64,000 bases of DNA from Hymenobacter cheonanensis. GTDB lineage: Bacteria; Bacteroidota; Bacteroidia; Cytophagales; Hymenobacteraceae. The notes beneath the pieces were generated by a model. The model saw only the letters and a program-made list of their open reading frames with translations. It did not search any database and was not told the DNA's origin. Location: NCBI RefSeq assembly GCF_030581075.1, contig NZ_JAUQSW010000011.1, forward strand, positions 62,001 to 126,000, given 5' to 3'. Both the position numbers and the translations under genes were made by a program. Below are positions 16,666 to 25,361 of this stretch, in pieces (within the stretch, counting starts at the first letter, position 1; the number at the start of each line of letters is the position of its first letter).

Positions 16666-17577
16666 CTAGTGCTTCACCACCCGCTGCACCAGGCTGCCTG
16701 CTGCCGTGGTAATGCGCAGCACGTACACGCCCGCCGCCAGCGTCGACAAATCAAGCTGCTGCTGCTTGCCGGCAAAATCAGCGGCCAGGCATACTCGCCC
16801 GCACACGTCCCGCAGCACTAGCTGGCCCGTAGTGGCGGCCGGGGCCGTCACGGTCAGGCGCTCGGCCGTAGGAATGGGGGTTAGCTGCCACCCGGCCGCG
16901 CTGGCCGGCCAGGTGGCCAGCACAGTAGTGGTAAAAGCATAATCCTTAACCAGAATCGTTACTTCACTGTAGTCGTTAGTGCTGAGATTAATCGCCGGCA
17001 GCACCTGCAGCCGCACCCACCCATACCGCCACGGGCCGAGGGCCGTAGTGCGCAGGCGCACAGCCGTGTAGCCATCTTTGCCATCCAGCCACAAGCCCGA
17101 GCCCTGCGGGCCACCCGGCGAACCCGTTTTGTAAGTTAGCCGCCCAGCACTGTAATCGTACTTGATAGAGGCCTTATCAACCCACACCGGCTCGATGGAC
17201 AAAGCCGGGAATGCATTTACCAATCGCTGCTGAATTGTATCCCGGCTAAGGTAGTTTTTGACGTAGTCGACGTACGTATACTGGGCCAGGGCCACGTCGT
17301 CATGCAGTGCCCGTACCGAAGACATTACGTTGGGATAGAGACTGGTTGACAGCGACACCCTGAACTGCAAATCGAAGCGGCCATCCCCGTCCAAGTCCAG
17401 CGAATCCTTTTGACTATGGTCGCCCGCCAGCGTCGCGCTCAGCCGTTTGTCCGGCACCACATCCACATAGGTTGCGCCCGCTGTCTGGCCGGCCAGAATA
17501 CACTGGGCGTGCGCCAGGCTCATACCCAGCAAGCCAATCGTTATCAGGCAGCAGCGAAGCCGTACCAGGTGTTTCAT
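16666..17577 (-). CDS. Secreted protein with T9SS type A sorting domain
   Basis: 303 residues. A signal peptide (MKHLVRLRCCLITIGLLGMSLAHAQ) exports the protein to the periplasm. The last 75 or so residues form a type A C-terminal domain for the type IX secretion system: LTPIPTAERLTV, a beta-rich core with LVLRDVCGRV, and LAAGVYVLRITTAAG...QRVVKH. The central part is beta-rich and contains an LDLDGDGRFDLQF loop resembling a calcium-binding DxDGDG motif. No catalytic motif is seen. The MKHL start at 17577 gives a normal signal; an ATG four codons upstream is also possible. Confidence 0.85.
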   Translation of the reverse strand: MKHLVRLRCCLITIGLLGMSLAHAQCILAGQTAGATYVDVVPDKRLSATLAGDHSQKDSLDLDGDGRFDLQFRVSLSTSLYPNVMSSVRALHDDVALAQYTYVDYVKNYLSRDTIQQRLVNAFPALSIEPVWVDKASIKYDYSAGRLTYKTGSPGGPQGSGLWLDGKDGYTAVRLRTTALGPWRYGWVRLQVLPAINLSTNDYSEVTILVKDYAFTTTVLATWPASAAGWQLTPIPTAERLTVTAPAATTGQLVLRDVCGRVCLAADFAGKQQQLDLSTLAAGVYVLRITTAAGSLVQRVVKH

Positions 17578-17697
17578 GGGGCGGGACAAGTGTGAAGCGA
17601 AGGGTGCGTAAATATAGAAAATACTTTAACTGAGCAGACGCAAAAAGGGGGATGCGGCGTCAGCCACATCCCCCTTTTGTAAAAAACCTACTGTGTA

Positions 17698-19509
17698 TTA
17701 TTCAGCCGTTTTGGCGTAGCGCAGGCGCTCGTTTTCGTCGAGCAGAATCTTGCGCATGCGCACCGACTTGGGCGTTACTTCCAGGTACTCATCCTTCTGG
17801 ATGTATTCCATGGCTTCTTCCAGCGAGAACTGACGCTTGGGAACGATTTTGGCGTTCTCATCCGAGCCCGAGGCGCGCATGTTGGTCAGCTTCTTGCCCT
17901 TCTGGATGTTGATGGTCAGGTCGTTGGGGCGGGTGTGCTCGCCGATAACCTGGCCCGCGTACACTTCCTCGCCCGGGTCCACGAAGAACGAGCCGCGGTC
18001 CTGCATCTTGTCGATGGTGTAAGCGGTACCAGGGCCGGTTTCGAGCGAAATCAGCGAACCAGCAATCCGGCCCGGAATCGGGCCTTTGTGGGGCTCGTAG
18101 GCGGCAAAGCGGTGGTTCATGATGGCCTCACCCGCGGTGGCAGTCAGCACGTTGTTACGCAGGCCAATGAGGCCGCGGCTCGGAATGCTGAACTCCAGGT
18201 GCTGCAAGTCGCCTTTCGGCTCCATGATGGTCATTTCGCCCTTGCGCATGCTCACCAGCTCGATAACCTTGCCAGCGGTTTCCTCCGGCACGTCTACCAC
18301 CAGCAGCTCCACGGGCTCCAGGCGGTTGCCGTTGTCGTCTTCCTTGAACAGCACCTGGGGCTGGCCCACTTGCAGCTCGTAGCCCTCGCGGCGCATCGTT
18401 TCGATGAGCACCGACAAGTGCAGAATGCCGCGGCCGAACACCAGGAAGGTATCTTCCTTGTCGGTCGTCTGCACGCGCAGGGCCAGGTTTTTCTCGGTTT
18501 CCTTGAACAGGCGGTCGCGCAAGTGGCGCGAGGTCACGAACTTACCTTCCTTGCCGAAAAACGGCGAGTTGTTGATGGTGAACAGCATGTTCATCGTCGG
18601 CTCGTCGATGCTGATGCGGGGCAGCGCCTCCGGGTTTTCGAAATCGGCTAGGGTGTCGCCGATGTCAAAGCCTTCGATGCCCGACACGGCGCAGATTTCG
18701 CCGCTGCTTACTTCCTCCACCTTGTTGCGGCCGAGGCCTTCAAACACGTGCAGCTCGCGGATTTTCACTTTCTTCACGCTGCCATCAGCCTTCATCAGGC
18801 TCATGTTGGCGCCCTCTTTCAGGGTGCCGCGGTGCACGCGGCCGATGGCGATGCGGCCCACGAACGACGAGTAGTCGAGCGAGGTCACCTGCATCTGGGG
18901 CGTGCCTTCCAATACCGGCGCGGGCGGAATAGAGGCCACCACCGCGTCGAGCAGCGGAATGATATTGTCGGTTTTTACTTTCCAGTCGGTGCTCATCCAG
19001 CCCTGCTTGCTCGACCCGTACAGGGTCACGAAATCAAGCTGGTCTTCGGTAGCGCCGAGGTTGAACATGAGGTCGAAAACCTGCTCGTGCACCTCGTCGG
19101 GGCGGCAGTTTTCCTTGTCCACCTTGTTCACCACCACAATGGGTTTCAGGCCCAGGCCCAGGGCCTTGCCCAGCACGAAGCGGGTCTGCGGCATGGCGCC
19201 CTCAAAGGCATCCACGAGCAGCAGCACGCCGTCGGCCATTTTCAGCACGCGCTCTACCTCACCGCCGAAGTCGGCGTGACCAGGGGTGTCGATGATGTTG
19301 ATTTTCACGCCGTTGTAGCGTACCGATACGTTTTTAGAAACGATGGTAATGCCGCGCTCGCGCTCCAGGGGGTTGTCGTCGAGGATGAGGTCGTCGAAGT
19401 GCTGGTGAGCGTCGAAAATCTTAGAGGCGTGGATAATCTTATCCACCAAAGTCGTCTTGCCGTGGTCAACGTGGGCAATGATGGCGATATTCCGAATGTT
19501 CTGGGTCAT
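17698..19509 (-). CDS. typA: Translational GTPase TypA/BipA
   Basis: 603 residues, the usual family length. An EF-Tu-like G domain has AHVDHGKTTLVD (G1), RGITI (G2), DTPGHADF (G3) and NKVD (G4), followed by domains II and III and the TypA-specific C-terminal region (GKKLTNMRASGSDE). It binds ribosomes and aids 50S assembly and stress adaptation. The ATG at 19509 is chosen because MTQNIRNIAIIAHVDHGK is the canonical N-terminus and a perfect TACCTTTG box lies 19 bases upstream. Confidence 0.98.
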   Translation of the reverse strand: MTQNIRNIAIIAHVDHGKTTLVDKIIHASKIFDAHQHFDDLILDDNPLERERGITIVSKNVSVRYNGVKINIIDTPGHADFGGEVERVLKMADGVLLLVDAFEGAMPQTRFVLGKALGLGLKPIVVVNKVDKENCRPDEVHEQVFDLMFNLGATEDQLDFVTLYGSSKQGWMSTDWKVKTDNIIPLLDAVVASIPPAPVLEGTPQMQVTSLDYSSFVGRIAIGRVHRGTLKEGANMSLMKADGSVKKVKIRELHVFEGLGRNKVEEVSSGEICAVSGIEGFDIGDTLADFENPEALPRISIDEPTMNMLFTINNSPFFGKEGKFVTSRHLRDRLFKETEKNLALRVQTTDKEDTFLVFGRGILHLSVLIETMRREGYELQVGQPQVLFKEDDNGNRLEPVELLVVDVPEETAGKVIELVSMRKGEMTIMEPKGDLQHLEFSIPSRGLIGLRNNVLTATAGEAIMNHRFAAYEPHKGPIPGRIAGSLISLETGPGTAYTIDKMQDRGSFFVDPGEEVYAGQVIGEHTRPNDLTINIQKGKKLTNMRASGSDENAKIVPKRQFSLEEAMEYIQKDEYLEVTPKSVRMRKILLDENERLRYAKTAE

Positions 19510-19528
19510 ACGTAAGTTTTTGCGGCCG

Positions 19529-19536
19529 CAAAGGTA
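19529..19536 (-). promoter_or_regulatory. -7 box TACCTTTG of typA
   Basis: Exact match to TAnnTTTG on the minus strand, 19 bases before the typA ATG. A -33 TTG is not obvious at 19 bases further upstream. Confidence 0.65.
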
Positions 19537-19697
19537 CGGAGTTTCTGCTGGAAAACCGAGTTGCGTTTTTATTATCCTGAAAATCAACGCTAGCCGGGCC
19601 TCCAAACGTTCCGACTGAGGGCGTGTGTTTTAGGCCGCGCTCCCGCTAGCCCGGCCGCTGCTCCTGCGCACGAGCGGCATCCGAACGCACTGGCTTT

Positions 19698-19705
19698 TAC
19701 GTTTG
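19698..19705 (+). promoter_or_regulatory. -7 box TACGTTTG of msrB
   Basis: Exact TAnnTTTG match 40 bases upstream of the msrB ATG. No clear TTG at the consensus upstream distance. Confidence 0.55.
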
Positions 19706-19745
19706 TTAGGCAGGTAATTCTTTCCCGTCAGCCTTTCGCTTTTCC

Positions 19746-20315
19746 ATGCGTCTCTCCCTGCTTTCCTTGCTGCTGAGCGTGGCGGCTCTTTCGCCGGCCT
19801 GCTCCCAAACCCATGCCGATAAGCCCCAGGCCGTAGCGGCCGTGCCGGCTGGCCCCAAAGGCGCTACCGTTACTACTGCCAAGTACCCGCAGCCGCAGCC
19901 CGTTACGGGCAAGCCCGGCGAGTTTCCGGTGCAGCACACCGATGCCGAGTGGAAAAAGCTACTCACGCCCGACCAGTACTACATCCTGCGCGAAGAGGGC
20001 ACCGAGCGGCCCTTCACCGGCAAATACCACGACAACCACGCGGCGGGCACCTACTACTGCGCCGCCGACCACAACCTGCTGTTTTCCAGCGCTACCAAGT
20101 TCGATTCGGGCACCGGCTGGCCTAGCTTCTTTGCCCCGGCCACGGCGGCCAGTGTCAAGGTGAAATCGGACGAAAGCTTTGGCATGAGCCGCGACGAGAT
20201 TGTGTGCGCCAAGTGCGGCGGCCACCTCGGCCACGTTTTCGACGACGGCCCCAAGCCCACCGGCCAGCGCTACTGCATGGACGGCAACGCGCTGCTCTTC
20301 GAGCCGCAGAAATAA
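19746..20315 (+). CDS. msrB: Peptide-methionine (R)-S-oxide reductase MsrB, exported
   Basis: 189 residues. The hydrophobic N-terminus ends in SPACSQ and is probably a lipoprotein or periplasmic signal, followed by a Pro-rich spacer to about residue 55. The MsrB domain has KKLLTPDQYYILREEGTE, zinc CxxC pairs (YYCAADH is one half, CAKCG the other), FDSGTGWPSF, HLGHVFDDG and the catalytic Cys in RYCMDGNAL. It repairs methionine-R-sulfoxide in envelope proteins, so it differs in location from cytoplasmic MsrB. A terminator hairpin follows at 20350. Confidence 0.95.
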   Translation: MRLSLLSLLLSVAALSPACSQTHADKPQAVAAVPAGPKGATVTTAKYPQPQPVTGKPGEFPVQHTDAEWKKLLTPDQYYILREEGTERPFTGKYHDNHAAGTYYCAADHNLLFSSATKFDSGTGWPSFFAPATAASVKVKSDESFGMSRDEIVCAKCGGHLGHVFDDGPKPTGQRYCMDGNALLFEPQK

Positions 20316-20349
20316 CGGCCAACTAGCGTGCCCGCAATCCGTTAGAAGC

Positions 20350-20378
20350 AAGGCGGCCCACCCCGGGCCGCCTTTTTG
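20350..20378 (+). terminator. Intrinsic terminator after msrB
   Basis: The 9-10 bp GC stem (AAGGCGGCCC / GGGCCGCCTT, loop ACCCC) is followed by five Ts. It lies 10 bases before the next start codon, so its T-run is in the leader of the lipoprotein gene. Confidence 0.85.
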
Positions 20379-20387
20379 CTGCCCTTT

Positions 20388-20747
20388 ATGTTCTCCCGCT
20401 ATTTTTTCCGGGCCGCCGCCGGTCTGGTTTTGCCGCTAGCCCTGGCCGCCTGCTCGGCCTCCGAGCAAACCGCCGAAAGCGCTGCCCCTCGCTCGGTGCC
20501 CACCGAAGTAACGACCGACGCCGACCGCCGCGCCATCTACAACGCTAACACCACGCGCGGCACCGCACCCGCCGCCGCCGTGCCCGATGCCACACCCAAT
20601 ACCCTGCGCCTGGGCGAGCAGGCGTCCGACATCAACCGCCTCAAGCGCCCCGAAAGCCTCAATACCAACGACGCCAACAACACGACCAACGAAACCCGCA
20701 TGCAGCGCATCGACCAGTCGATACCCGACACGCTGCGTCGGCCCTAG
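20388..20747 (+). CDS. Small lipoprotein of unknown function
   Basis: 119 residues. Signal peptide FFRAAAGLVLPLALAACSAS with lipobox LAAC places it in the membrane as a lipoprotein. The mature part is polar and probably disordered, rich in Thr, Asn, Ala and Arg (NTNDANNTTNETR), with no recognisable domain. The ATG at 20388 is preferred over one four codons upstream, which lies in the T-run of the preceding terminator. A strong hairpin lies just downstream. Confidence 0.75.
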   Translation: MFSRYFFRAAAGLVLPLALAACSASEQTAESAAPRSVPTEVTTDADRRAIYNANTTRGTAPAAAVPDATPNTLRLGEQASDINRLKRPESLNTNDANNTTNETRMQRIDQSIPDTLRRP

Positions 20748-20753
20748 CCAAAA

Positions 20754-20795
20754 GTCACAGAGGCCGCTGCCGACACCGGCAGCGGCCTCTGTGAC
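20754..20795. terminator. 19-bp perfect hairpin between convergent genes
   Basis: Stem 20754-20772 with 20777-20795 and loop ACAC. On the minus strand it is followed by CTTTTGG, a weak T-run; the plus strand has none. It separates the lipoprotein gene from the convergent AT-hook gene. Confidence 0.75.
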
Positions 20796-20815
20796 TGAAT
20801 GAGCCCTAGCCGGGG

Positions 20816-21481
20816 CTAGACATTGTCTACGGCCACGCTGTCGTTGGCAGTCGCTACCGGCGTGCTTAGCTCGGCAGTTGCCACCTCGGGCGCTGCCTGT
20901 CGCTTAGGGCGGCCGGGGCCCCGGCCCGTAGTAGTTGGCTTGCTAGTGCTGCCCGTGGGGCGGCCGGCGCGCTTTTTGGCCGGCGTGGCTTCGGCGGCCG
21001 GCGCGGCCTCGGCGGGGCGGGTTTTGCGCGGGGCGCCGTTCTTACCGGACGTTGGCCCTGCGGGCGCAGTAGCGGCGGCATCGCTAGGGGTAGGGGCAGG
21101 CAAATTAATATCGGTGGTGCGGCCCGGCGCAATAGAGTCGTAGTGGCGCACAATGGTGTGCAGCGCCTGCTCAAACATGCGCTCGGTGTCCACGTCGAGG
21201 CGGCGCGTAGCTTCCTTTACCACTTCTTTCAGCTTGGCCTTCGTTTCTTTGCGGATGCGGTCCACCACTTCGCTCATGCGCGCGTCCAGCTCTTTTTGCA
21301 ACTGCTTGGCGGCTGCCTTTAGGGTCTGTTTCTGGCTAGCCTTTTTTTCGGCGTGGTCCTGATTGAGCGATTTGGTAGCCCGGCGGCCGGCTTTGTCCGC
21401 CTTGCGTTGCGCTTTTTCTTCCGGCGTGCGTTTGGCGGGAGCGGCCGGAGCCAGCGTGTCCGCGCTGCTTTTTTTGGACAT
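20816..21481 (-). CDS. AT-hook-containing basic protein, probable nucleoid factor
   Basis: 221 residues. The N-terminus is Lys/Ala-rich; residues about 40-110 form a charged helical, possibly coiled-coil segment (KKASQKQTLKAAAKQLQKEL); then comes a Pro/Ala linker and two AT-hook cores, KKRAGRPTGS and GRGPGRPKRQ. AT-hooks bind the minor groove of AT-rich DNA. In a GC-rich genome such a protein could bind AT-rich islands or promoters; that role is inferred. The gene stands alone. Confidence 0.75.
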   Translation of the reverse strand: MSKKSSADTLAPAAPAKRTPEEKAQRKADKAGRRATKSLNQDHAEKKASQKQTLKAAAKQLQKELDARMSEVVDRIRKETKAKLKEVVKEATRRLDVDTERMFEQALHTIVRHYDSIAPGRTTDINLPAPTPSDAAATAPAGPTSGKNGAPRKTRPAEAAPAAEATPAKKRAGRPTGSTSKPTTTGRGPGRPKRQAAPEVATAELSTPVATANDSVAVDNV

Positions 21482-21721
21482 GAGTAAACGGGGTTTTGGT
21501 AAGGAAGTAAGGGGAAAGCTAGTAGGGATTCTTGTCAGCGATTTCCTTTTAAGTAATTGGCAAACGGCCTTTTATTGTTTTTGTTAGAAACCCAACGACC
21601 TTTTTGGCGCTTTTCCGAATAATTATTTTTCTTTTTTCGCCCTATTCATAATTAACGCCCAAATTACGCTCTTCCCCGCGTAAGAACAAGCTTGATTATT
21701 ACTAGCGGTTATTTACTTGTA

Positions 21722-23764
21722 ATGACTTTACTACCAAAGCGCTACACCGTGACGGCGGCCCTGCCTTATGCCAATGGCCCCGTGCACATCGGGCACCTGG
21801 CGGGCGTGTATCTGCCGGCCGATATTTATGTGCGCTACCTGCGCGCCCAGAACCGCGACGTTAAATTTATTTGCGGCTCCGACGAGCACGGTGTGCCCAT
21901 CACCATCCGGGCTCAGAAAGAAGGGGTTACGCCTCAGCAGGTAGTCGATAAATACCACGTCCTAATTCGCGATTCGTTTCAGGAATTCAACGTGTCGTTT
22001 GATGTGTATTCGCGCACGTCTTCCGAAACCCACGCCGAGGTATCGAGCGCGTTTTTCAAGAAATTATACGAGGCTGGCCAATTCATCGAGCAAACTACGC
22101 AGCAGCTGTATGACGAGCAGGCCGGCCAATTTCTGGCCGACCGCTACGTGGTGGGCACCTGCCCCAACTGCGGCAACGAAAATGCCTACGGCGACCAGTG
22201 CGAGCGCTGCGGTAGCTCGCTCAGCCCGACGGAGTTAATTAATCCGCGCTCCATGCTCAGCGGCAATACGCCGGTGCTGCGCGACACCAAGCATTGGTTT
22301 TTGCCCCTCGACCAGTACGAGCCCTGGCTGCGCGAATGGATAATTGACGGCCATAAAAACGATTGGAAAACCAACGTCTACGGCCAGTGCAAATCGTGGA
22401 TTGACCAGGGCCTGCACCCCCGCGCCGTAACCCGCGACCTCGACTGGGGTGTGCCCGTGCCCGTGCCCGGCGCCGAAGGTAAAGTGCTGTACGTGTGGTT
22501 TGATGCGCCTATTGGCTATATCTCCGCCACCAAAGAAGGTTTTCCTGATGAGTGGGAGAAATATTGGCAGGACCCCGAAACCAAGCTGGTGCATTTTATC
22601 GGCAAGGATAATATTGTCTTTCACTGCATTATTTTCCCGGTAATGCTGAAGGCACACGGCGACTATATTTTGCCCGATAATGTGCCCGCCAATGAATTTC
22701 TCAACCTGGAAGGCGATAAAATAAGTACCTCGCGCAACTGGGCGGTTTGGCTGCACGAGTATTTGCAGGATTTTCCGGGGCAGGCCGATGTGCTGCGCTA
22801 CGTGCTGTGCGCCAACGCACCCGAAACCAAGGATAACGACTTCACCTGGAAGGACTTCCAGGCGCGCAATAATAATGAGCTGGTGGCCACGCTTGGCAAT
22901 TTTGTGAACCGGGCGGCCGTGCTTACGCAGAAATTTTTCGACGGTAAGGTGCCGGCCAGGGGCGAATTATTGGGAATAGACGAGGAGGTATTTCGCCAGT
23001 TGGCCGAATTTCCGACCCGCGTGGGCGACCTCATCGAAAATTACCGCTTTCGCGACGCCCTGGCCGAAGTAATGAACCTGGCGCGCCTCGGCAATAAATA
23101 CCTGGCCGAGACGGAGCCCTGGAAGCTTATTAAAACCGACGCTGTGCGCACCGGCACGGTGCTGCACGTGGCTTTGCAGGTGGCGGCGGCCCTGGTGCCG
23201 CTGCTCACGCCTTTTCTGCCCGAGTCGGCGGCCAAACTGGCCGCTATGCTCAGCTTTGAGCCTGGCGACTGGGCTAGCGCGGCCCGCGCCGAGCAATTGC
23301 CCGCCGGCCATCAACTGCAAGAGCCCGCGTTGCTATTTGCCAAAATCGACGATGCCGTGGTGAATGCGCAGGTGCAAAAGCTGCTCGATACCAAGCAAGC
23401 CAATACGCTGGCCGCTACGCCCGTCACAGCCACGAAAGAAAATATCAGCTTCGATGATTTCGGAAAAATGGATTTGCGCGTCGGCACCATCATTGCCGCC
23501 GAAAAAGTTGCTAAAACCAAGAAGCTGCTGAAGCTGACTATTGATACCGGCCTCGACCAGCGCACCATCGTGAGCGGCATCGCCGAGGCGTTTATTCCGG
23601 AAGCATTAATTGGGCAGCAAGCGATGGTATTGCTGAACCTGGCGCCCCGCGAAATAAAAGGTATTCAAAGCCAGGGCATGCTGCTGCTGGCCGAAAATGC
23701 TGACGGCAGCCTGGCCCTCATGCAGCCCGGTAGCGCGGTGCGCAACGGCAGCCCCATTCTATAA
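21722..23764 (+). CDS. metG: Methionyl-tRNA synthetase with C-terminal tRNA-binding domain
   Basis: 680 residues, class I synthetase charging tRNA-Met. HIGHLAG is the HIGH motif, the zinc knuckle is CPNCGNENAYGDQCERCGSS, and the KMSKS loop appears as DKISTSRN. The C-terminal about 105 residues (DFGKMDLRVGTIIAAEKV onward) form the Trbp111-like OB-fold that dimerises and binds tRNA. The ATG at 21722 gives MTLLPKRYTVTAALPYANG, the normal start; an in-frame ATG ten codons upstream is less likely. A bidirectional terminator follows. Confidence 0.98.
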   Translation: MTLLPKRYTVTAALPYANGPVHIGHLAGVYLPADIYVRYLRAQNRDVKFICGSDEHGVPITIRAQKEGVTPQQVVDKYHVLIRDSFQEFNVSFDVYSRTSSETHAEVSSAFFKKLYEAGQFIEQTTQQLYDEQAGQFLADRYVVGTCPNCGNENAYGDQCERCGSSLSPTELINPRSMLSGNTPVLRDTKHWFLPLDQYEPWLREWIIDGHKNDWKTNVYGQCKSWIDQGLHPRAVTRDLDWGVPVPVPGAEGKVLYVWFDAPIGYISATKEGFPDEWEKYWQDPETKLVHFIGKDNIVFHCIIFPVMLKAHGDYILPDNVPANEFLNLEGDKISTSRNWAVWLHEYLQDFPGQADVLRYVLCANAPETKDNDFTWKDFQARNNNELVATLGNFVNRAAVLTQKFFDGKVPARGELLGIDEEVFRQLAEFPTRVGDLIENYRFRDALAEVMNLARLGNKYLAETEPWKLIKTDAVRTGTVLHVALQVAAALVPLLTPFLPESAAKLAAMLSFEPGDWASAARAEQLPAGHQLQEPALLFAKIDDAVVNAQVQKLLDTKQANTLAATPVTATKENISFDDFGKMDLRVGTIIAAEKVAKTKKLLKLTIDTGLDQRTIVSGIAEAFIPEALIGQQAMVLLNLAPREIKGIQSQGMLLLAENADGSLALMQPGSAVRNGSPIL

Positions 23765-23800
23765 GGCTGTCGTAAAGCAGGCTAGCCCAGGCCAACGTAA

Positions 23801-23835
23801 AAAAGCCGGCGCTGAATTTCAGCGCCGGCTTTTTT
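23801..23835. terminator. Bidirectional terminator metG/pth
   Basis: Stem GCCGGCGCTG with CAGCGCCGGC around a short AATTT loop, flanked by an A-run on the left and six Ts on the right. It can stop both convergent genes. Confidence 0.92.
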
Positions 23836-24400
23836 ATTTGACGTTTACCACGTTCATCGCCCGCTCCAGCCCTAGCGCCCCGAAGGCCAGTATGGCGTCG
23901 CCGGCTTTTTCGATGCGCAGCGGTAAATCAATCTGCTCGTCGGCCGAGAAAGGGTTCAGCACATAATCGACCTGCCGGCCTTTGGGAAAATTAGCGTCCA
24001 CGCCAAAGCGCAGGCGCGCGTACACATCGGTGCCCAGCGTGGCCTGAATGTCCTTGAGCCCATTGTGGCCGCCGGCCGAGCCCTGGCCTTTCAGGCGCAG
24101 CTTGCCAAAGGGCAGGGCCAGGTCGTCGGTAACGACCAGCATGTGCTCAACCGGAATTTTCAGCGTGCTCAGCCAGTGCGCCGCCGCTTTGCCGCTCAGG
24201 TTCATAAACGTGGTGGGCTTCACCAGCACGTAGGTGTGGCCCTTGCTTTTAAACTCGGTAGTAAAGGCATGGCGCCCCAATTCGAAGCGTGGTGCCTCAA
24301 ATTTTTGGGCCAGGTAATCGGCCACCATAAAGCCAATATTGTGGCGGGTAGCAGCATACTCTGGCCCGATATTACCAAGGCAAAGAAGTAGGAATTTCAT
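23834..24400 (-). CDS. pth: Peptidyl-tRNA hydrolase
   Basis: 188 residues. It cleaves the ester of peptidyl-tRNAs dropped by ribosomes. Family residues are present: GNIGPEYAATRHNIGF with the catalytic His and an Asn near residue 10, KPTTFMNLSG, DDLALPFGKLRLKGQGSAGGHNGLK (in parts) and a final FGVDANFP. The gene follows rplY on the same strand, an order common in bacteria, but the gap here holds a 190-bp inverted repeat with a terminator at its centre, so cotranscription may be broken. Confidence 0.97.
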   Translation of the reverse strand: MKFLLLCLGNIGPEYAATRHNIGFMVADYLAQKFEAPRFELGRHAFTTEFKSKGHTYVLVKPTTFMNLSGKAAAHWLSTLKIPVEHMLVVTDDLALPFGKLRLKGQGSAGGHNGLKDIQATLGTDVYARLRFGVDANFPKGRQVDYVLNPFSADEQIDLPLRIEKAGDAILAFGALGLERAMNVVNVK

Positions 24401-24403
24401 AAA

Positions 24404-24591
24404 TCACGGATTACGCGGATTTAAACGGATTTCACGGATTTTGTGGGTGACTACTAATAGCGTAGGCGGAAGTAGGTCATCCTGCGCACAAAAAAGCCGC
24501 TTCGGTTGAAGCGGCTTTTTTGTGTACGGTAAGCGGAAATAGCGTCGTTCACTAAATTCGTGAAATCCGTTTAAATCCGCGCAATCCGTGA
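24404..24591. repeat. Long inverted repeat (ATCACGGATT family) enclosing a terminator
   Basis: 38-bp arms at 24404-24441 and 24554-24591 match with two mismatches. Each arm is itself built from repeated CGGATT units. The element fills the pth-rplY gap almost exactly, starting four bases from the pth ATG and ending four bases from the rplY stop. Confidence 0.92.
24487..24524. terminator. Bidirectional terminator nested in the inverted repeat
   Basis: 17-bp perfect stem, loop GGTT, with A-run and T-run on the two sides (AAAAAAGCCGCTTC / GAAGCGGCTTTTTT). It would end transcription from rplY before pth. Confidence 0.9.
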
Positions 24592-24594
24592 GTA

Positions 24595-25167
24595 TTACTT
24601 GTTGGCGGCCATCTCGCCTTTCAGGGCGCGCGGGATGGTTACGGTAGCAATCGGCGCCTGCGCGCTGGTCAGGATGGTGTAGTTGTTGGTTTGCACCGCG
24701 CCCACTTTCACCGACTTGCCCAGTTCCAGGGTGCTGATGTCTACTTCCACGTAGTCGGGCAGGTTGTCGGCCGTAGCCTTCACCTTCAGCTTACGCAGCT
24801 TGCTAGCCAGCTTGCCACCGGCCAATACGCCCGGCGAAACGCCGATGTATTTCACGGGGATGTCCATTTTCACTTCTTTGCCTTCCTGCAATTCCAGGAA
24901 GTCAACGTGCAGCAGCATCTCGTTCACGGGGTGAAACTGGGCGTCCTGCACGATGGCGCGGTAGTGCGTGCCCTCCACGTTCAGGTCCACGATGTGGGCC
25001 TCCGGGGTGTACAGCAATTCGCGGAATAGGATGGCGGGCACCGAGAAGTGCACCGTGTCGGTGCCACCGTACAGTACGCAAGGCACTTGGGCGTCGAGGC
25101 GCAGCGCTTTCGCATCCGTCTTGCCGAGATTCGCTCTTTTAAACCCTACAATCTCCAGGCTTTTCAT
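24595..25167 (-). CDS. rplY: Ribosomal protein bL25 (Ctc type)
   Basis: 190 residues: an N-terminal 5S-rRNA-binding L25 domain (VPCVLYGGTDTVHFSVP) plus the C-terminal TL5/Ctc beta-domain (VDFLELQEGKEVKMDIPVKYIGVSPG, in parts). It binds 5S rRNA in the central protuberance. The ATG at 25167 sits 56 bases downstream of a perfect TACCTTTG box. The gene is separated from prs by a hydrolase gene on the opposite strand. Confidence 0.97.
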   Translation of the reverse strand: MKSLEIVGFKRANLGKTDAKALRLDAQVPCVLYGGTDTVHFSVPAILFRELLYTPEAHIVDLNVEGTHYRAIVQDAQFHPVNEMLLHVDFLELQEGKEVKMDIPVKYIGVSPGVLAGGKLASKLRKLKVKATADNLPDYVEVDISTLELGKSVKVGAVQTNNYTILTSAQAPIATVTIPRALKGEMAANK

Positions 25168-25223
25168 AAAAGAAGTTGATTTGGAATGAATTATCCGCTA
25201 GGCATCCTTTGCCAAACGGGCCG

Positions 25224-25231
25224 CAAAGGTA
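25224..25231 (-). promoter_or_regulatory. -7 box TACCTTTG of rplY
   Basis: Exact TAnnTTTG match on the minus strand, 56 bases upstream of the start codon. No TTG at the expected -33 position. Confidence 0.6.
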
Positions 25232-25361
25232 GGGGTTTTTCACTAGATTTGCTAGCCCTCCCCTCGCTATCAGGCAAGCGGGCAAGCGAGCTAGCCTGCT
25301 TTTTTGCTTGCGGGCACCCTTTTGTTTTGAAGCAAGCTTCAATTTCTTACTTTCTCCTCTT

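Noticed and set aside
21482..21721. Riboswitch or T-box upstream of metG
   Set aside because: The 240-base region is AT-rich with no conserved stem set or T-box sequence (no TGGNACCGCG-type element).
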